Assembly (NCBI RefSeq): GCF_037482285.1
Contig: NZ_JBBEYB010000002.1
Coordinates: forward strand, 400,337-464,336
DNA length: 64,000 nt
Source: Aquabacterium sp029268225
Lineage (GTDB): Bacteria; Pseudomonadota; Gammaproteobacteria; Burkholderiales; Burkholderiaceae_C
Direction of reading: 5' to 3'
Position 1 is the first letter of the stretch, and each line of letters begins with the position of its first letter. The notes below the pieces were generated by a model. The model had not been told where the DNA came from. It did not search any database and saw only the letters and a program-made list of their open reading frames with translations. Below, one piece after another: positions 17,047 through 29,798 of this stretch. A program made the translations under genes and the position numbers.

Positions 17047-18870
17047 ATGTCTGCTTCATCGCGGGACCCACAGACCTCATGGTTTGGTCGATCCGAGCCC
17101 AATCACGCCGATGCCTGGTCTGACACGACCGATCTACCCTGGTCGACATCGACTCACGAAGAGGCAGGGCCTCGAGGGCGGCGAGACGACCAATCCTTCC
17201 TGCGCACCTACCGGACGTTCCTGAGCGCGCGGGCGCTGCTCGCTGTGGTGCTGCTGGCCCTGCTGGCTGGCAACTGGCTGATGGGCAATCGGGCGCTGAT
17301 CTGGATTGTCACGGCCGTGGCTTACGCCAGCCTCGCTTTGCTGCTGTGGGCGTGGCCCTCCACCGTGGCCCATCAACGTACCGGGGGCGCGCCCGGCACG
17401 CCGACCCTGAGCCCCCGTCAGGCTGTTTTCAGCATCGGTCTGGATCTCGCCTTTTTCTCGCTGCTCCAGCACCTGATGAGCACCGCGCTCAACACCCAGG
17501 CCTTGCTGGCCCTGCCGGTGCTGATGGCAGGGGTCATGATGCCCAGGCTGGTGGCGTTGGCCGTGGCTGCGGTGGCCTCACTCAATCTGCTGGCGGCCGC
17601 ATGGATCCAAGGCACCCTCACGGCCACCTTGAGCGCACAGCTCACCGAGGCCGGCTTGACGGGTTTTGGCTTGTTCGCCATCGCCGCATTGGCAAGTGAA
17701 CTGGCCGCGCGCGTGGCCCGAGAGGAGCGCAGCGCCCGAGGCAGCCTGGAGCTGGCACGGCAGCAGGCACAGCTGAACCGGCTGGTGATGGAGGAGATGA
17801 GCGAGGGCGTGTTGGTGGTCGACCGGCAAGGACGCGTGCGCACGGCCAACCCGGCGGCACGTCGCCTGCTGGGTGCCCAAGGGCTCGCACCGCTCGCACC
17901 GTTTCAATTGCGTGGCCAATCCGCATGGCAAGGCTTGGTTCAGGCGGTCGACCAGGCCGTGAGTGCACCGCTGCAGGCTGAAGCCGGCCAGGAGGTGCGG
18001 CTGCATTTCGACGATGGCAGCCGCAGAGACCTGAGGGTGCGCGTGCGCTTTACCCGCGGGCACAAGGCGCTGCAAGCGGAGGACATGTGCATGCTGTGGC
18101 TGGAAGATCTGCGCATCGTGCGTGCTCGCCAGCGCCAGGACAAGCTGGCCGCCATGGGACGGATGTCGGCGGGGATTGCCCACGAAATCCGCAATCCGCT
18201 GGCCGCCATCTCCCAAGCCAATGCCCTGCTGGGGGAGGACGCGACCAACCCGACACAGCACCGCCTGACACGGATGATTTCGGAGAACGTCGTGCGACTG
18301 CAGCACATTGTCGACGACATCCTCGCCGTGGCACCAGGCGCTCGCCCCCCAGCGCCAGCGATCGATGCGGTCGAGGCCACGCAGTCCATCTGCAACGAGT
18401 GGCGACTCACCCACGGACTGAGCGATGGGCCCTCGTCGCTGCTGCAGCTGCGTCTGACCGACCTCTCACAAGCCCCAGGGCCGCTGCGCGTGCGCTTCGA
18501 GCCTGAGCACCTCCAACGGGTGCTGGTGAACCTGCTGGACAACGCCTTGCGCCACGGCAGCGGACAGCCCGGGGCCATTGAGGTCGGACTCACCTGGCGT
18601 CCTGCCCGTCACGGCGGCGCAATGCTGGTGTTATCCATCGGCAGTGATGGTGAGCCCCTGAGCGCTGAAACTGAGCGCTCGCTCTTCGAACCCTTCTTCT
18701 CTACGCGCAGCCGTGGTACCGGTCTGGGCTTGTATATTTGCAAGGAGCTGTGCGAACGTCATGGGGCGGCCATCGACTATCGACAGCATCCCCCGGCAGT
18801 ACGCCACCGCAACGAGTTTTTCGTCACGATGCCGATCGAACCTGAAGGGTCCGCCCTCCACATCGCATGA
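17047..18870 (+). CDS. pilS: PilS-type membrane sensor histidine kinase
   Basis: 607 residues. About six membrane segments at 60-235, a PAS-like domain (EEMSEGVLVVDRQGRVRTANP), a HisKA dimerisation domain with the phospho-His in AGIAHEIRNPL (His379), and a HATPase_c domain (N box VNLLDNALRHG, G box GTGLGLYICKELCERHG). PilS controls type IV pilin transcription together with the sigma54 activator PilR. ATG 17047 is preferred over longer in-frame extensions that would overlap the upstream gene. It overlaps pilR by ATGA. No pilA lies in this window. Confidence 0.92.
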   Translation: MSASSRDPQTSWFGRSEPNHADAWSDTTDLPWSTSTHEEAGPRGRRDDQSFLRTYRTFLSARALLAVVLLALLAGNWLMGNRALIWIVTAVAYASLALLLWAWPSTVAHQRTGGAPGTPTLSPRQAVFSIGLDLAFFSLLQHLMSTALNTQALLALPVLMAGVMMPRLVALAVAAVASLNLLAAAWIQGTLTATLSAQLTEAGLTGFGLFAIAALASELAARVAREERSARGSLELARQQAQLNRLVMEEMSEGVLVVDRQGRVRTANPAARRLLGAQGLAPLAPFQLRGQSAWQGLVQAVDQAVSAPLQAEAGQEVRLHFDDGSRRDLRVRVRFTRGHKALQAEDMCMLWLEDLRIVRARQRQDKLAAMGRMSAGIAHEIRNPLAAISQANALLGEDATNPTQHRLTRMISENVVRLQHIVDDILAVAPGARPPAPAIDAVEATQSICNEWRLTHGLSDGPSSLLQLRLTDLSQAPGPLRVRFEPEHLQRVLVNLLDNALRHGSGQPGAIEVGLTWRPARHGGAMLVLSIGSDGEPLSAETERSLFEPFFSTRSRGTGLGLYICKELCERHGAAIDYRQHPPAVRHRNEFFVTMPIEPEGSALHIA

Positions 18871-20429
18871 GCTCCCCTGCCCTTCATCGCCTGCTGGTTG
18901 TTGACGACGAGCCAGACCTGCGCACCCTCTACGAACTGACCCTGCTGCGTGAGGGCTACGACGTGGAGACCGCGGGCACCGTGGGTGAGGCCTGGCAGCA
19001 CCTGCAAGACCAGACCTTCAGCGCCGTCATCACCGACATGCGCCTGCCAGACGGCACCGGGCTCGACCTGCTGCAGCGACTGGAGGCCGGGGGGCGTCGT
19101 GAAAAATCCATCGTCATCACCGCCTATGGGTCGGCCGAGAACGCCGTGAGCGCCCTCAAGAGCGGCGCCTACGACTATCTGACCAAGCCGGTCGACCTCA
19201 AGCAGTTTCGGTCGGTGGTGGCCGCCGCCATTGCCTCCGAGCGCCCAGGACAGCCGGTGCCAGGTGTCACCGTCACGGCATCGCCCCCCAACGCAGCCTC
19301 AATCAGTCCCTGCCTCCCCCCGCCGCGGGCCCTGTCGCGTCTGGCTGGCCACAGCGCCCCCATTCAGCACGTGCGCGAACTGATCGAGAAAGTCGCCCGA
19401 AGCATGGCCCCGGTGATGCTCTGGGGCGAATCCGGCACGGGCAAGGAGTTGGTCGCACGGGCCATCCACGATGTCAGCGTGCGAGCCGAGCGCCCCTTCA
19501 TCCCGGTCAACTGTGGCGCCATTCCAGAGCAATTGCTGGAAGCAGAGTTCTTCGGTTACCGCAAGGGGGCGTTCACCGGCGCCCAGGAAGACCGGGAAGG
19601 CTTTTTTCAGGCAGCACACGGGGGCACCCTGTTTCTGGATGAAATTGGGGACCTGCCGCTGGCGATGCAATCGAAGCTGCTGCGCGCCATCCAGGAGCGC
19701 GCCGTCCGACCTTTGGGTGCCACGCACGAGGTGGGGGTCGATGTGCGCCTGCTCAGCGCCACCCACAAGGACCTGCAGAGTGAAGTCAAGGCCGGACGCT
19801 TCCGCCAAGACCTGTACTACCGCCTCAATGTCATCCAGGTCACCCTGCCCGCGCTGCGTGAGCGCCTGGAAGACCTGCCTGAGCTGAGCGCCCGCATCCT
19901 GGAGCGAATCGCCCATGAGGCCGGTCTGTGCCCGCCGCCCACGCTCAGCCAGGCAACCATGCGAGCCCTGATGCAGCACCCCTTCCCGGGCAATGTGCGC
20001 GAACTTGAGAATCTGCTGCAGCGAGCCGTGGCCCTGAGCAGCCACTCGGTACTGGAGCCCGAGGACCTGGGCATTGCGTGCGAACGCGGACTTGCCCCGA
20101 CCATCCCCGACCACGCAGAAGACCGCTGTACCTTTGTTCTCCCTGATGTGATCTCGCAGAACGCCCCTCCTCCGGTCATCGCTTCTGCGGGCACCTCCCG
20201 GCCTGACACCTCCCCGCCTTTGCCCAGCGATCTGGCCGCACACCTCGATGAGATCGAGCGCGACATCTTGGTGCGCGCACTGGAAAAGCATCGCAACAAC
20301 CGCACGGCTGCCGGGGGCAGCCTGGGCTTGTCGCTCCGCCAGATGCGCTATCGCATGGCGCGACTGGGCATCCAGATCACGGATCAAGGCGTGGTGTTGG
20401 ACGAACAGTTCGATCCCGATGCCATCTGA
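18867..20429 (+). CDS. pilR: PilR-type sigma54-dependent response regulator
   Basis: 520 residues with NtrC architecture: a receiver domain (LLVVDDEPD, phospho-Asp57 in ITDMRLPDGTG, Lys in YLTKPVDL), an AAA+ domain with Walker A GESGTGKE from residue 187 and the sigma54-contacting loop GAFTGA, and a Fis-type HTH at the C-terminus (NNRTAAGGSLGLSLRQMRYR). The HTH reads AAGGSLGLS, a slight departure from the usual AAxxLGxS. Start overlaps the pilS stop, so the kinase and regulator are coupled. Expected targets are sigma54 promoters such as pilA elsewhere in the genome. Confidence 0.94.
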   Translation: MSSPALHRLLVVDDEPDLRTLYELTLLREGYDVETAGTVGEAWQHLQDQTFSAVITDMRLPDGTGLDLLQRLEAGGRREKSIVITAYGSAENAVSALKSGAYDYLTKPVDLKQFRSVVAAAIASERPGQPVPGVTVTASPPNAASISPCLPPPRALSRLAGHSAPIQHVRELIEKVARSMAPVMLWGESGTGKELVARAIHDVSVRAERPFIPVNCGAIPEQLLEAEFFGYRKGAFTGAQEDREGFFQAAHGGTLFLDEIGDLPLAMQSKLLRAIQERAVRPLGATHEVGVDVRLLSATHKDLQSEVKAGRFRQDLYYRLNVIQVTLPALRERLEDLPELSARILERIAHEAGLCPPPTLSQATMRALMQHPFPGNVRELENLLQRAVALSSHSVLEPEDLGIACERGLAPTIPDHAEDRCTFVLPDVISQNAPPPVIASAGTSRPDTSPPLPSDLAAHLDEIERDILVRALEKHRNNRTAAGGSLGLSLRQMRYRMARLGIQITDQGVVLDEQFDPDAI

Positions 20430-21009
20430 GCTTACCCCCCTCTGGTCACACGGCTGGTTGCGCGATGCGCGCGCGGTTCCGTCTCCCAACTTCGGCCCAC
20501 GTCCGCCCGGCACGGCCGTGACCCTGGCCGTGATCCACTCCATCAGCCTGCCCCCTGGGGAGTACGGTGGCCCCGAGATCGAGCAGCTGTTCACCAACCA
20601 GCTCGACTGGGATGCCCACCCCTACTTCGATCAGATCCGCGGCATGGAGGTGTCCTCCCACTTCGTCATCCGCCGCGACGGTGAACTGCTGCAGTTCGTG
20701 TCGGTGGACGAGCGGGCGTGGCACGCTGGGCGCTCCAGCTGGCAGGGCCGCGACAACTGCAACGACTACTCGGTCGGCGTCGAGCTCGAAGGTCTGGAAG
20801 ACCGCCCCTTCGAGCCCGCGCAGTACACCCGGCTCGGAGAATTGCTGCGCACCCTCGCACAGCACTATCCGATCAACCAGGTTGCAGGGCACGAACACGT
20901 GGCCCCCGGCCGCAAGAAGGACCCTGGCTGCGCGTTCGATTGGCGCCAGTTACAAACACTCACATCCTGGCCGGACCAGGTCTTTCCATGGGGCCAGGCG
21001 CTCGCCTGA
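20419..21009 (+). CDS. ampD: 1,6-anhydro-N-acetylmuramyl-L-alanine amidase AmpD
   Basis: Cytoplasmic amidase in peptidoglycan recycling; its loss derepresses AmpC-type beta-lactamases where an ampR-ampC pair exists. 196 residues of the Amidase_2 family. Zinc ligands are visible: His40 in AVIHSISL, His158 and Asp168 in GHEHVAPGRKKDPG; VGVELEG supplies the catalytic Glu region. ATG at 20419 gives the family-length protein and overlaps the end of pilR by 11 bases. The pilR-ampD link is frequent in betaproteobacteria and probably reflects co-transcription only. Confidence 0.95.
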   Translation: MPSELTPLWSHGWLRDARAVPSPNFGPRPPGTAVTLAVIHSISLPPGEYGGPEIEQLFTNQLDWDAHPYFDQIRGMEVSSHFVIRRDGELLQFVSVDERAWHAGRSSWQGRDNCNDYSVGVELEGLEDRPFEPAQYTRLGELLRTLAQHYPINQVAGHEHVAPGRKKDPGCAFDWRQLQTLTSWPDQVFPWGQALA

Positions 21010-21086
21010 GCGACGTTCCCCCTCTGGAAAGTCCGTTTTTGTGGCCGTGAATCCTGGGGCTTCCCCCGATCTCACAAACCTCGCAG

Positions 21087-21133
21087 ACACTACCCCTAGT
21101 GCTTGCGATGTCACAAAACACCAGATATAGTGC
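21087..21133 (+). promoter_or_regulatory. nrdA promoter with two NrdR-type boxes
   Basis: Promoter TTGCGA (21103-21108), 17-base spacer, TATAGT (21126-21131). Box 1, ACACTACCCCTAGTGC (21087-21102), touches the -35. Box 2, ACACCAGATATAGTGC (21118-21133), covers the -10. Their starts are 31 bp apart, three helical turns, the spacing known for paired NrdR sites. By reading, box 2 matches the NrdR consensus at 13 of 16 positions and box 1 at 11 of 16, its centre being CCCC. NrdR is a Zn-finger/ATP-cone repressor of ribonucleotide reductase genes; its gene is not in the window. Confidence 0.75.
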
Positions 21134-21234
21134 TCGGACGCAGTGGCCTCCACGAACCCTTGTCGGGCTCGGAAGCCTGAATCTGGGGCCCGCCACGCTC
21201 GGTCGTGCGGCCCGACGAACCCCAAGGGAACTCC

Positions 21235-24102
<2,868 letters not shown>

Positions 24103-24108
24103 AGATGA

Positions 24109-24138
24109 AGGGCGACACGCCGCCAAGCCTGTCGCCCT
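24109..24138 (+). terminator. Hairpin after nrdA, weak terminator candidate
   Basis: AGGGCGAC (24109-24116) pairs with GTCGCCCT (24131-24138) across 14 bases. No T-run follows, so it may stabilise the nrdA 3' end or act only as a partial terminator. Confidence 0.35.
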
Positions 24139-24218
24139 GAATCCCCGTATTCATGCACCTTCTGACGTGTTTCGATGCACGGCAGCAACAACTGCTGCCC
24201 GCATCTGTCAAGAAGTGC

Positions 24219-24248
24219 TTGGTGTTTATCACAACACCCTTCCATAAT
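24219..24248 (+). promoter_or_regulatory. Possible nrdB promoter with internal palindrome
   Basis: TTGGTG (24219-24224), 18-base spacer, CATAAT (24243-24248). An inverted repeat GGTGTT (24221-24226) / AACACC (24233-24238) overlaps the -35 and spacer, so it could be an operator. It would let nrdB be expressed apart from nrdA. Sequence match only. Confidence 0.4.
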
Positions 24249-24270
24249 CTGATGCCATAGGATATTTACC

Positions 24271-25494
24271 ATGCTGGTCTGGGAAGAAGATTCCTCCAAC
24301 GCCTCTTCAACACCTGTTGGTTCTGTGCCCCCCTCATCAGGCGTCGCACGGAACACGATGGCGTCACCGTCGATCAGCGCTGCAACCCCGATGCCATCGG
24401 CATCTCAGGGCACTGCCCCCCGCAGCACTCCCACTCAAACCGCACCGCAAGCCCAGTTGGCTGCCAGCGCCTCGACCCGTCGCGTCAATGCGGCCGACAA
24501 GCGCATCATCAATGGCCAGACCGACGTCAACCAGTTGGTGCCCTTCAAATACAAGTGGGCTTGGGAAAAGTATCTGGCCACCTGCGCCAACCACTGGATG
24601 CCGCAGGAAGTGAACATGTCGCGCGACATCGCCTTGTGGAAGGATCCCAATGGTCTGTCCGAAGACGAGCGCCGCATCATCAAGCGCAACCTCGGCTTCT
24701 TCGTGACCGCCGACTCGCTGGCCGCCAACAACATCACCCTGGGCACCTACCGCCACATCACGGCGCCCGAGTGCCGCCAGTTCCTGTTGCGTCAGGCGTT
24801 TGAAGAAGCCATCCACACCCACGCTTATCAATACATCGTTGAAAGCCTGGGCCTGGACGAATCCGAGATCTTCAACGCGTACCACGAGGTCTCCTCCATC
24901 CGCGACAAGGACGAGTTCCTGATCCCCTTCATCGAGGCGATCATGGACCCGAACTTCAAGACCGGCACACCCGAGAACGACCAGACCCTGCTCAAGTCGC
25001 TGATCGTGTTCGCCTGCCTGATGGAAGGTCTGTTCTTCTACGTCGGTTTCACGCAGATCCTGGCACTGGGTCGCCAGAACAAGATGACCGGCGCCGCCGA
25101 GCAGTATCAGTACATCCTGCGCGACGAGTCGATGCACTGCAACTTCGGCATCGACCTGATCAACCAGCTCAAGCTTGAGAACCCACATTTGTGGACGCCC
25201 GAGTTCAAGGCCGAGATCAAGGCCCTGTTCCTCAAAGCGGTCGAGCTCGAATATGCCTATGCCGAGGACACCATGCCGCGTGGCGTGCTGGGCCTCAACG
25301 CCTCCATGTTCAAGGGCTATCTGCGCTACATCGCCAACCGTCGCGCTACACAGATCGGCCTGGAAGAGCTCTTCCCGAATGAAGAGAACCCCTTCCCCTG
25401 GATGAGCGAAATGATCGACCTGAAGAAGGAACGCAACTTCTTCGAAACCCGTGTCATCGAATACCAGTCGGGCGGCGCCCTGTCCTGGGATTGA
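24271..25494 (+). CDS. nrdB: Class Ia ribonucleoside-diphosphate reductase, beta subunit
   Basis: Carries the diiron-tyrosyl radical used by NrdA. 407 residues. Iron ligands and the radical Tyr appear in one helix with the E. coli spacing: E-A-I-H-T-H-A-Y (Glu, His at +3, Tyr at +7). Other ligand regions: DSLAANN and DESMHCNFGID. The N-terminus keeps the lineage-typical MLVWEED, followed by about 60 residues rich in Ser/Thr/Ala/Pro before the core begins at RRVNAADKRIING; that linker is probably disordered. The C-terminal region QSGGALSWD binds NrdA. Confidence 0.97.
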   Translation: MLVWEEDSSNASSTPVGSVPPSSGVARNTMASPSISAATPMPSASQGTAPRSTPTQTAPQAQLAASASTRRVNAADKRIINGQTDVNQLVPFKYKWAWEKYLATCANHWMPQEVNMSRDIALWKDPNGLSEDERRIIKRNLGFFVTADSLAANNITLGTYRHITAPECRQFLLRQAFEEAIHTHAYQYIVESLGLDESEIFNAYHEVSSIRDKDEFLIPFIEAIMDPNFKTGTPENDQTLLKSLIVFACLMEGLFFYVGFTQILALGRQNKMTGAAEQYQYILRDESMHCNFGIDLINQLKLENPHLWTPEFKAEIKALFLKAVELEYAYAEDTMPRGVLGLNASMFKGYLRYIANRRATQIGLEELFPNEENPFPWMSEMIDLKKERNFFETRVIEYQSGGALSWD

Positions 25495-25652
25495 TCCAAG
25501 CCACGCACAGAGCACTGGACCAGCCCCCACATGAGCCCCCGGCCCACCCCATTCACCACACCGCGCCCAGATCCTAGGGGGCGACGGGTGATGAATCCCT
25601 GTGCTGCGCATGGCAGTGCAGTGCTCTTTGCAACTTGATCAAGGAGATACGT

Positions 25653-26150
25653 ATGGCAACTGCAAAAAAAGTGGCAGCAAAGAAAGCCGCTCCGGCCAAG
25701 AAGGTCGCTGTAAAGAAAGCTGCACCCGCTAAAAAGGCTGTGGCTGTGAAGAAGGCTGCGCCTGCCAAGAAGGCAGCTGCACCGGCCAAAAAGGTCGCCG
25801 TCAAGAAGGTCGCTGTGAAGAAAGCCGCAGCACCTGCCAAGAAGGTTGCCGTGAAGAAGGCCGCCGCTCCCGCCAAGAAGGCTGCAGCGCCAGCCAAGAA
25901 GGCGGCTGCACCGGCCAAGAAGGCCGCCGTGAAGAAGGCAGCTCCTGCCAAGAAGGCTGCGGTCAAGACTGCAGCTGCTAAGCCAGCCGCTAAGCCAACC
26001 GCTAAGCCAGCAGCGAAGCCCGCGGCCAAGCCGGCTGCGAAGAAGGCTGCTGCCAAGCCGGCTCCTGCCAAGAAGCCTGCCGCCCCGGCCGCCAAGACCA
26101 CGCTGAGCCCCCAAGCCGCATGGCCTTTCCCGACCGGCAACAAGCCCTGA
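25653..26150 (+). CDS. Histone H1-like Lys/Ala/Pro-rich nucleoid protein
   Basis: 165 residues made almost wholly of Ala, Lys, Pro and Val in short tandem units such as KKAAPAKKA, KKVAVKKA and KPAAKPAAK, matching the C-terminal-tail type of bacterial histone H1-like proteins. It should bind DNA through charge and act on nucleoid compaction. ATG 25653 is supported by AAGGAG upstream; an in-frame ATG 18 bases earlier precedes that site. The last 20 residues (TLSPQAAWPFPTGNKP) depart from the repeat. Repeat number probably varies between strains through slippage. A terminator pair follows. Confidence 0.88.
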   Translation: MATAKKVAAKKAAPAKKVAVKKAAPAKKAVAVKKAAPAKKAAAPAKKVAVKKVAVKKAAAPAKKVAVKKAAAPAKKAAAPAKKAAAPAKKAAVKKAAPAKKAAVKTAAAKPAAKPTAKPAAKPAAKPAAKKAAAKPAPAKKPAAPAAKTTLSPQAAWPFPTGNKP

Positions 26151-26172
26151 GTGATCAGCAGCTTGAACGGCT

Positions 26173-26219
26173 GATGCCCGTGTGCACACGGGCATCACAA
26201 CCCGGCTTCGGCCGGGTTT
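26173..26219 (+). terminator. Tandem hairpins ending the H1-like gene
   Basis: First a perfect palindrome, GATGCCCGTG-TGCA-CACGGGCATC (26173-26196), then AACCCGGC-TTCG-GCCGGGTTT (26199-26219) with a UUCG-type tetraloop and short T-run. The second is a standard intrinsic terminator. Confidence 0.75.
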
Positions 26220-26235
26220 CTCATTCTGGCTTGGC

Positions 26236-26571
26236 ATGAACCCACCCTCCCCCTCCTGGCCCTGCCTGCGACTGGATGGCAAAGGCACCCAGCAAAAGGT
26301 GGTGCTGGACCTCAGCGTCTCACCCAATGCCAAACGCACCGAACTGGTGGGTTGGCATGACGGTGCCTTGCGCGTGCGCCTGTCCGCCCCGCCGGTGGAC
26401 GGTGCCGCCAATGAAGCCTTGCGCAAATGGCTCGCCAGCGAATTGGGCGTGCCTCAGGCGCGCGTCACGCTGCTGCGGGGCGCCAGCGGTCGGCGCAAGC
26501 AATGGGCCATCGATGCCCCCGAGGCCGATGTGAGCGCCTGGCTGTCCCGCCAGAGCGTGCTGCAGACCTGA
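26236..26571 (+). CDS. DUF167 (YggU-like) family protein
   Basis: 111 residues. The core KVVLDLSVSPNAKRTELVGWHDGALRVRL, split here as KVVLDLSVSPNAKRTEL and GALRVRLSAPPVDGAANEAL, is the DUF167 signature (alpha/beta fold), with VTLLRGASGRRKQ near the end. ATG 26236 is chosen because a longer in-frame reading would begin inside the preceding terminator. Members are widespread and conserved but their function is not established. In many proteobacteria the gene neighbours yggT; here it lies between the H1-like gene and ettA. Confidence 0.9.
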   Translation: MNPPSPSWPCLRLDGKGTQQKVVLDLSVSPNAKRTELVGWHDGALRVRLSAPPVDGAANEALRKWLASELGVPQARVTLLRGASGRRKQWAIDAPEADVSAWLSRQSVLQT

Positions 26572-26740
26572 GCCTTCGCCCCCCGTCAAACCCGCGTTCG
26601 GACACCTGAATCCAGCGTGATCTGAGTGAAACGGTCATTCTTGCGCCGCGATCTGCGCGCAAAGGGCGCGCTTGCCTTAAGCTATAGGGTTTGGCGTCTC
26701 CACGTCGTGCACCTTGTCGTGCGCGCAAGCACATACCTAC

Positions 26741-28405
<1,665 letters not shown>

Positions 28406-28427
28406 TCCATCCGGATTTACCCATGCC

Positions 28428-28453
28428 AAGGCCCGTCGCAGACGGGCCTTTTT
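28428..28453 (+). terminator. Rho-independent terminator after ettA
   Basis: AAGGCCCGTC-GCA-GACGGGCCTT followed by TTT: a 10-bp perfect stem with a 3-base loop, 23 bases after the stop. Confidence 0.88.
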
Positions 28454-28530
28454 CATTCCCCGAAGTGAGGGGCTGCGGGGGCTATCCCTAGTGTGAGCCG
28501 CAGGGGGGCGTTGAAGCCGCTTCCTAGAAT

Positions 28531-28574
28531 CAGAAGGACTTTTAAGGCGCACGGCGCCACTTGGAGACCTTCTG
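28531..28574 (+). promoter_or_regulatory. Two-tier leader hairpin ahead of the TatT-like gene
   Basis: CAGAAGG (28531-28537) can pair with CCTTCTG (28568-28574), which abuts the ATG; inside lies GGCGC-ACG-GCGCC (28546-28558). The likely ribosome site TTGGAG (28561-28566) falls within the structure. This could limit translation initiation. Inference from base pairing only. Confidence 0.35.
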
Positions 28575-29600
28575 ATGACCCTTCGGTTTACACGCCTGCT
28601 CGCCTCCACCGCCTTGGCTGTCTCGGCCGTGACCCTGAGTGGCTGCGCCCTGATCCAGTCCAATGTCGCCGGCACCACGCTGAGCATTCTGGAAGATGGC
28701 TTCACGCCTCCCGTGCTGACGCTCAGCGATGTCGAAATGGGCTGCGGCTTCTCCATGATCAACACCCCGCTGGTGGGCGCCGCGCGCAACTTCTACGGTG
28801 ACCCCTCCTTGATGGAGACCGTGATGCTGAGCTCGGCCGGTGTGTGCTCCGAGAACCAGGCCATCGCCGAGGAAATGCGCTATCTGCGCGCCTCACGCGA
28901 CAAGCGCGCCGACGAGGCGCTGGACGCCCGCATCACCCAGAAGCGCCTGCTGGCCACAGCGGCTGAGCGCCAGTACACCGCCTTCGTGCGCATGAAACTC
29001 AAGCTGCAGCAGAAGTACTACTTCAAGTACGGCGAGGAGTGCCCGCGCTTCACGCGTGACTTTGATGAAATGGTGTACCTGCTGGGATCGGTGGGTGGTC
29101 TGCAAGCCATGCAGAACGACATCGCTGCGCAGCAAGCTGTAGGTGTGCCCACCGACATTGCCCCCCAGGTCGAGCGCGCCATGAACTGCCTGGACAACGT
29201 GAAGTGGTGGGGAGTGCCCCAGGCCGCACGTGCTGTGGTGTGGAGCATCATCCCGGGCGCCGATGCTGGCAAGGACGTGCAAGGCACGTTTGACACGGCC
29301 ATGGGCATTGGTGAGCACAAGGGCGTGCGTCTGGCCCACGTGATGGCAGCCATCTCCGCCCAGTCCACCGACAACAAGCCACGCCTGCGCAGCGTCATCC
29401 AGCGCTTCGGCAAGGCCGAGAACTTCACGCCCAGCACCGAGTACCGCCTGCTGGACGCCATTGCGCAATCGCAGATCACCAACATCTCCGACCGCATGTG
29501 GACACAGAACGCAGGCACCCGCACCCCAATCGGCTCACTGGGCAAGTTCTGGGATGACAAAGCCGGTGGCGATATTGATGCTGGTAGTTTCCTGAATTGA
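28575..29600 (+). CDS. TatT-like TRAP-transporter-associated lipoprotein
   Basis: 341 residues with a lipoprotein signal (lipobox LSGC, Cys24), so membrane anchored outside the cytoplasm. The mature part is helical; features such as AARNFYGDPSLMETV and RLLATAAERQYTAFVRMK recall the TatT family (T component of TRAP transporters, TPR-like helical repeats, first studied in Treponema pallidum). Four extra cysteines are present (GCGFS, GVCSEN, EECPRF, MNCLDN). A TRAP-type binding protein and permease follow on the same strand, which supports the assignment; family membership should still be treated as probable rather than certain. Confidence 0.62.
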   Translation: MTLRFTRLLASTALAVSAVTLSGCALIQSNVAGTTLSILEDGFTPPVLTLSDVEMGCGFSMINTPLVGAARNFYGDPSLMETVMLSSAGVCSENQAIAEEMRYLRASRDKRADEALDARITQKRLLATAAERQYTAFVRMKLKLQQKYYFKYGEECPRFTRDFDEMVYLLGSVGGLQAMQNDIAAQQAVGVPTDIAPQVERAMNCLDNVKWWGVPQAARAVVWSIIPGADAGKDVQGTFDTAMGIGEHKGVRLAHVMAAISAQSTDNKPRLRSVIQRFGKAENFTPSTEYRLLDAIAQSQITNISDRMWTQNAGTRTPIGSLGKFWDDKAGGDIDAGSFLN

Positions 29601-29707
29601 TATTGGCCTTTGGCCCCCACCCACAGGGAATTCCCTTCCCCTGGGTGCGGGCCGTGAAATGACCCCATTTCCAGCGCAGATCGATATAGTTGTAAACGAC
29701 TGTTTTA

Positions 29708-29779
29708 GATCACAACAGTGATCAGATGTGATCGGAGAACCGGTCACCCAAGGGCCTGCAGTCAAGGCCCTTGTTTTTT
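29708..29779 (+). promoter_or_regulatory. Operator-like palindrome plus intrinsic terminator before the binding-protein gene
   Basis: GATCAC-AACA-GTGATC (29708-29723) is a perfect 6-bp inverted repeat, followed three bases on by another TGTGATC. Then CAAGGGCCT (29749-29757), 7-base loop, AGGCCCTTG (29765-29773) and TTTTTT (29774-29779) form a strong intrinsic terminator that ends 19 bases before the ATG. It either stops transcripts from the TatT-like gene or attenuates the binding-protein gene. Confidence 0.7.
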
Positions 29780-29798
29780 GGGGTACCGAGGAGTCAGC

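Noticed and set aside
28480..28500. CTATCCCTAGTG resembling NrdR box 1 arms
   Set aside because: A single imperfect half-similar site with no partner 31 bp away and no nrd gene downstream.
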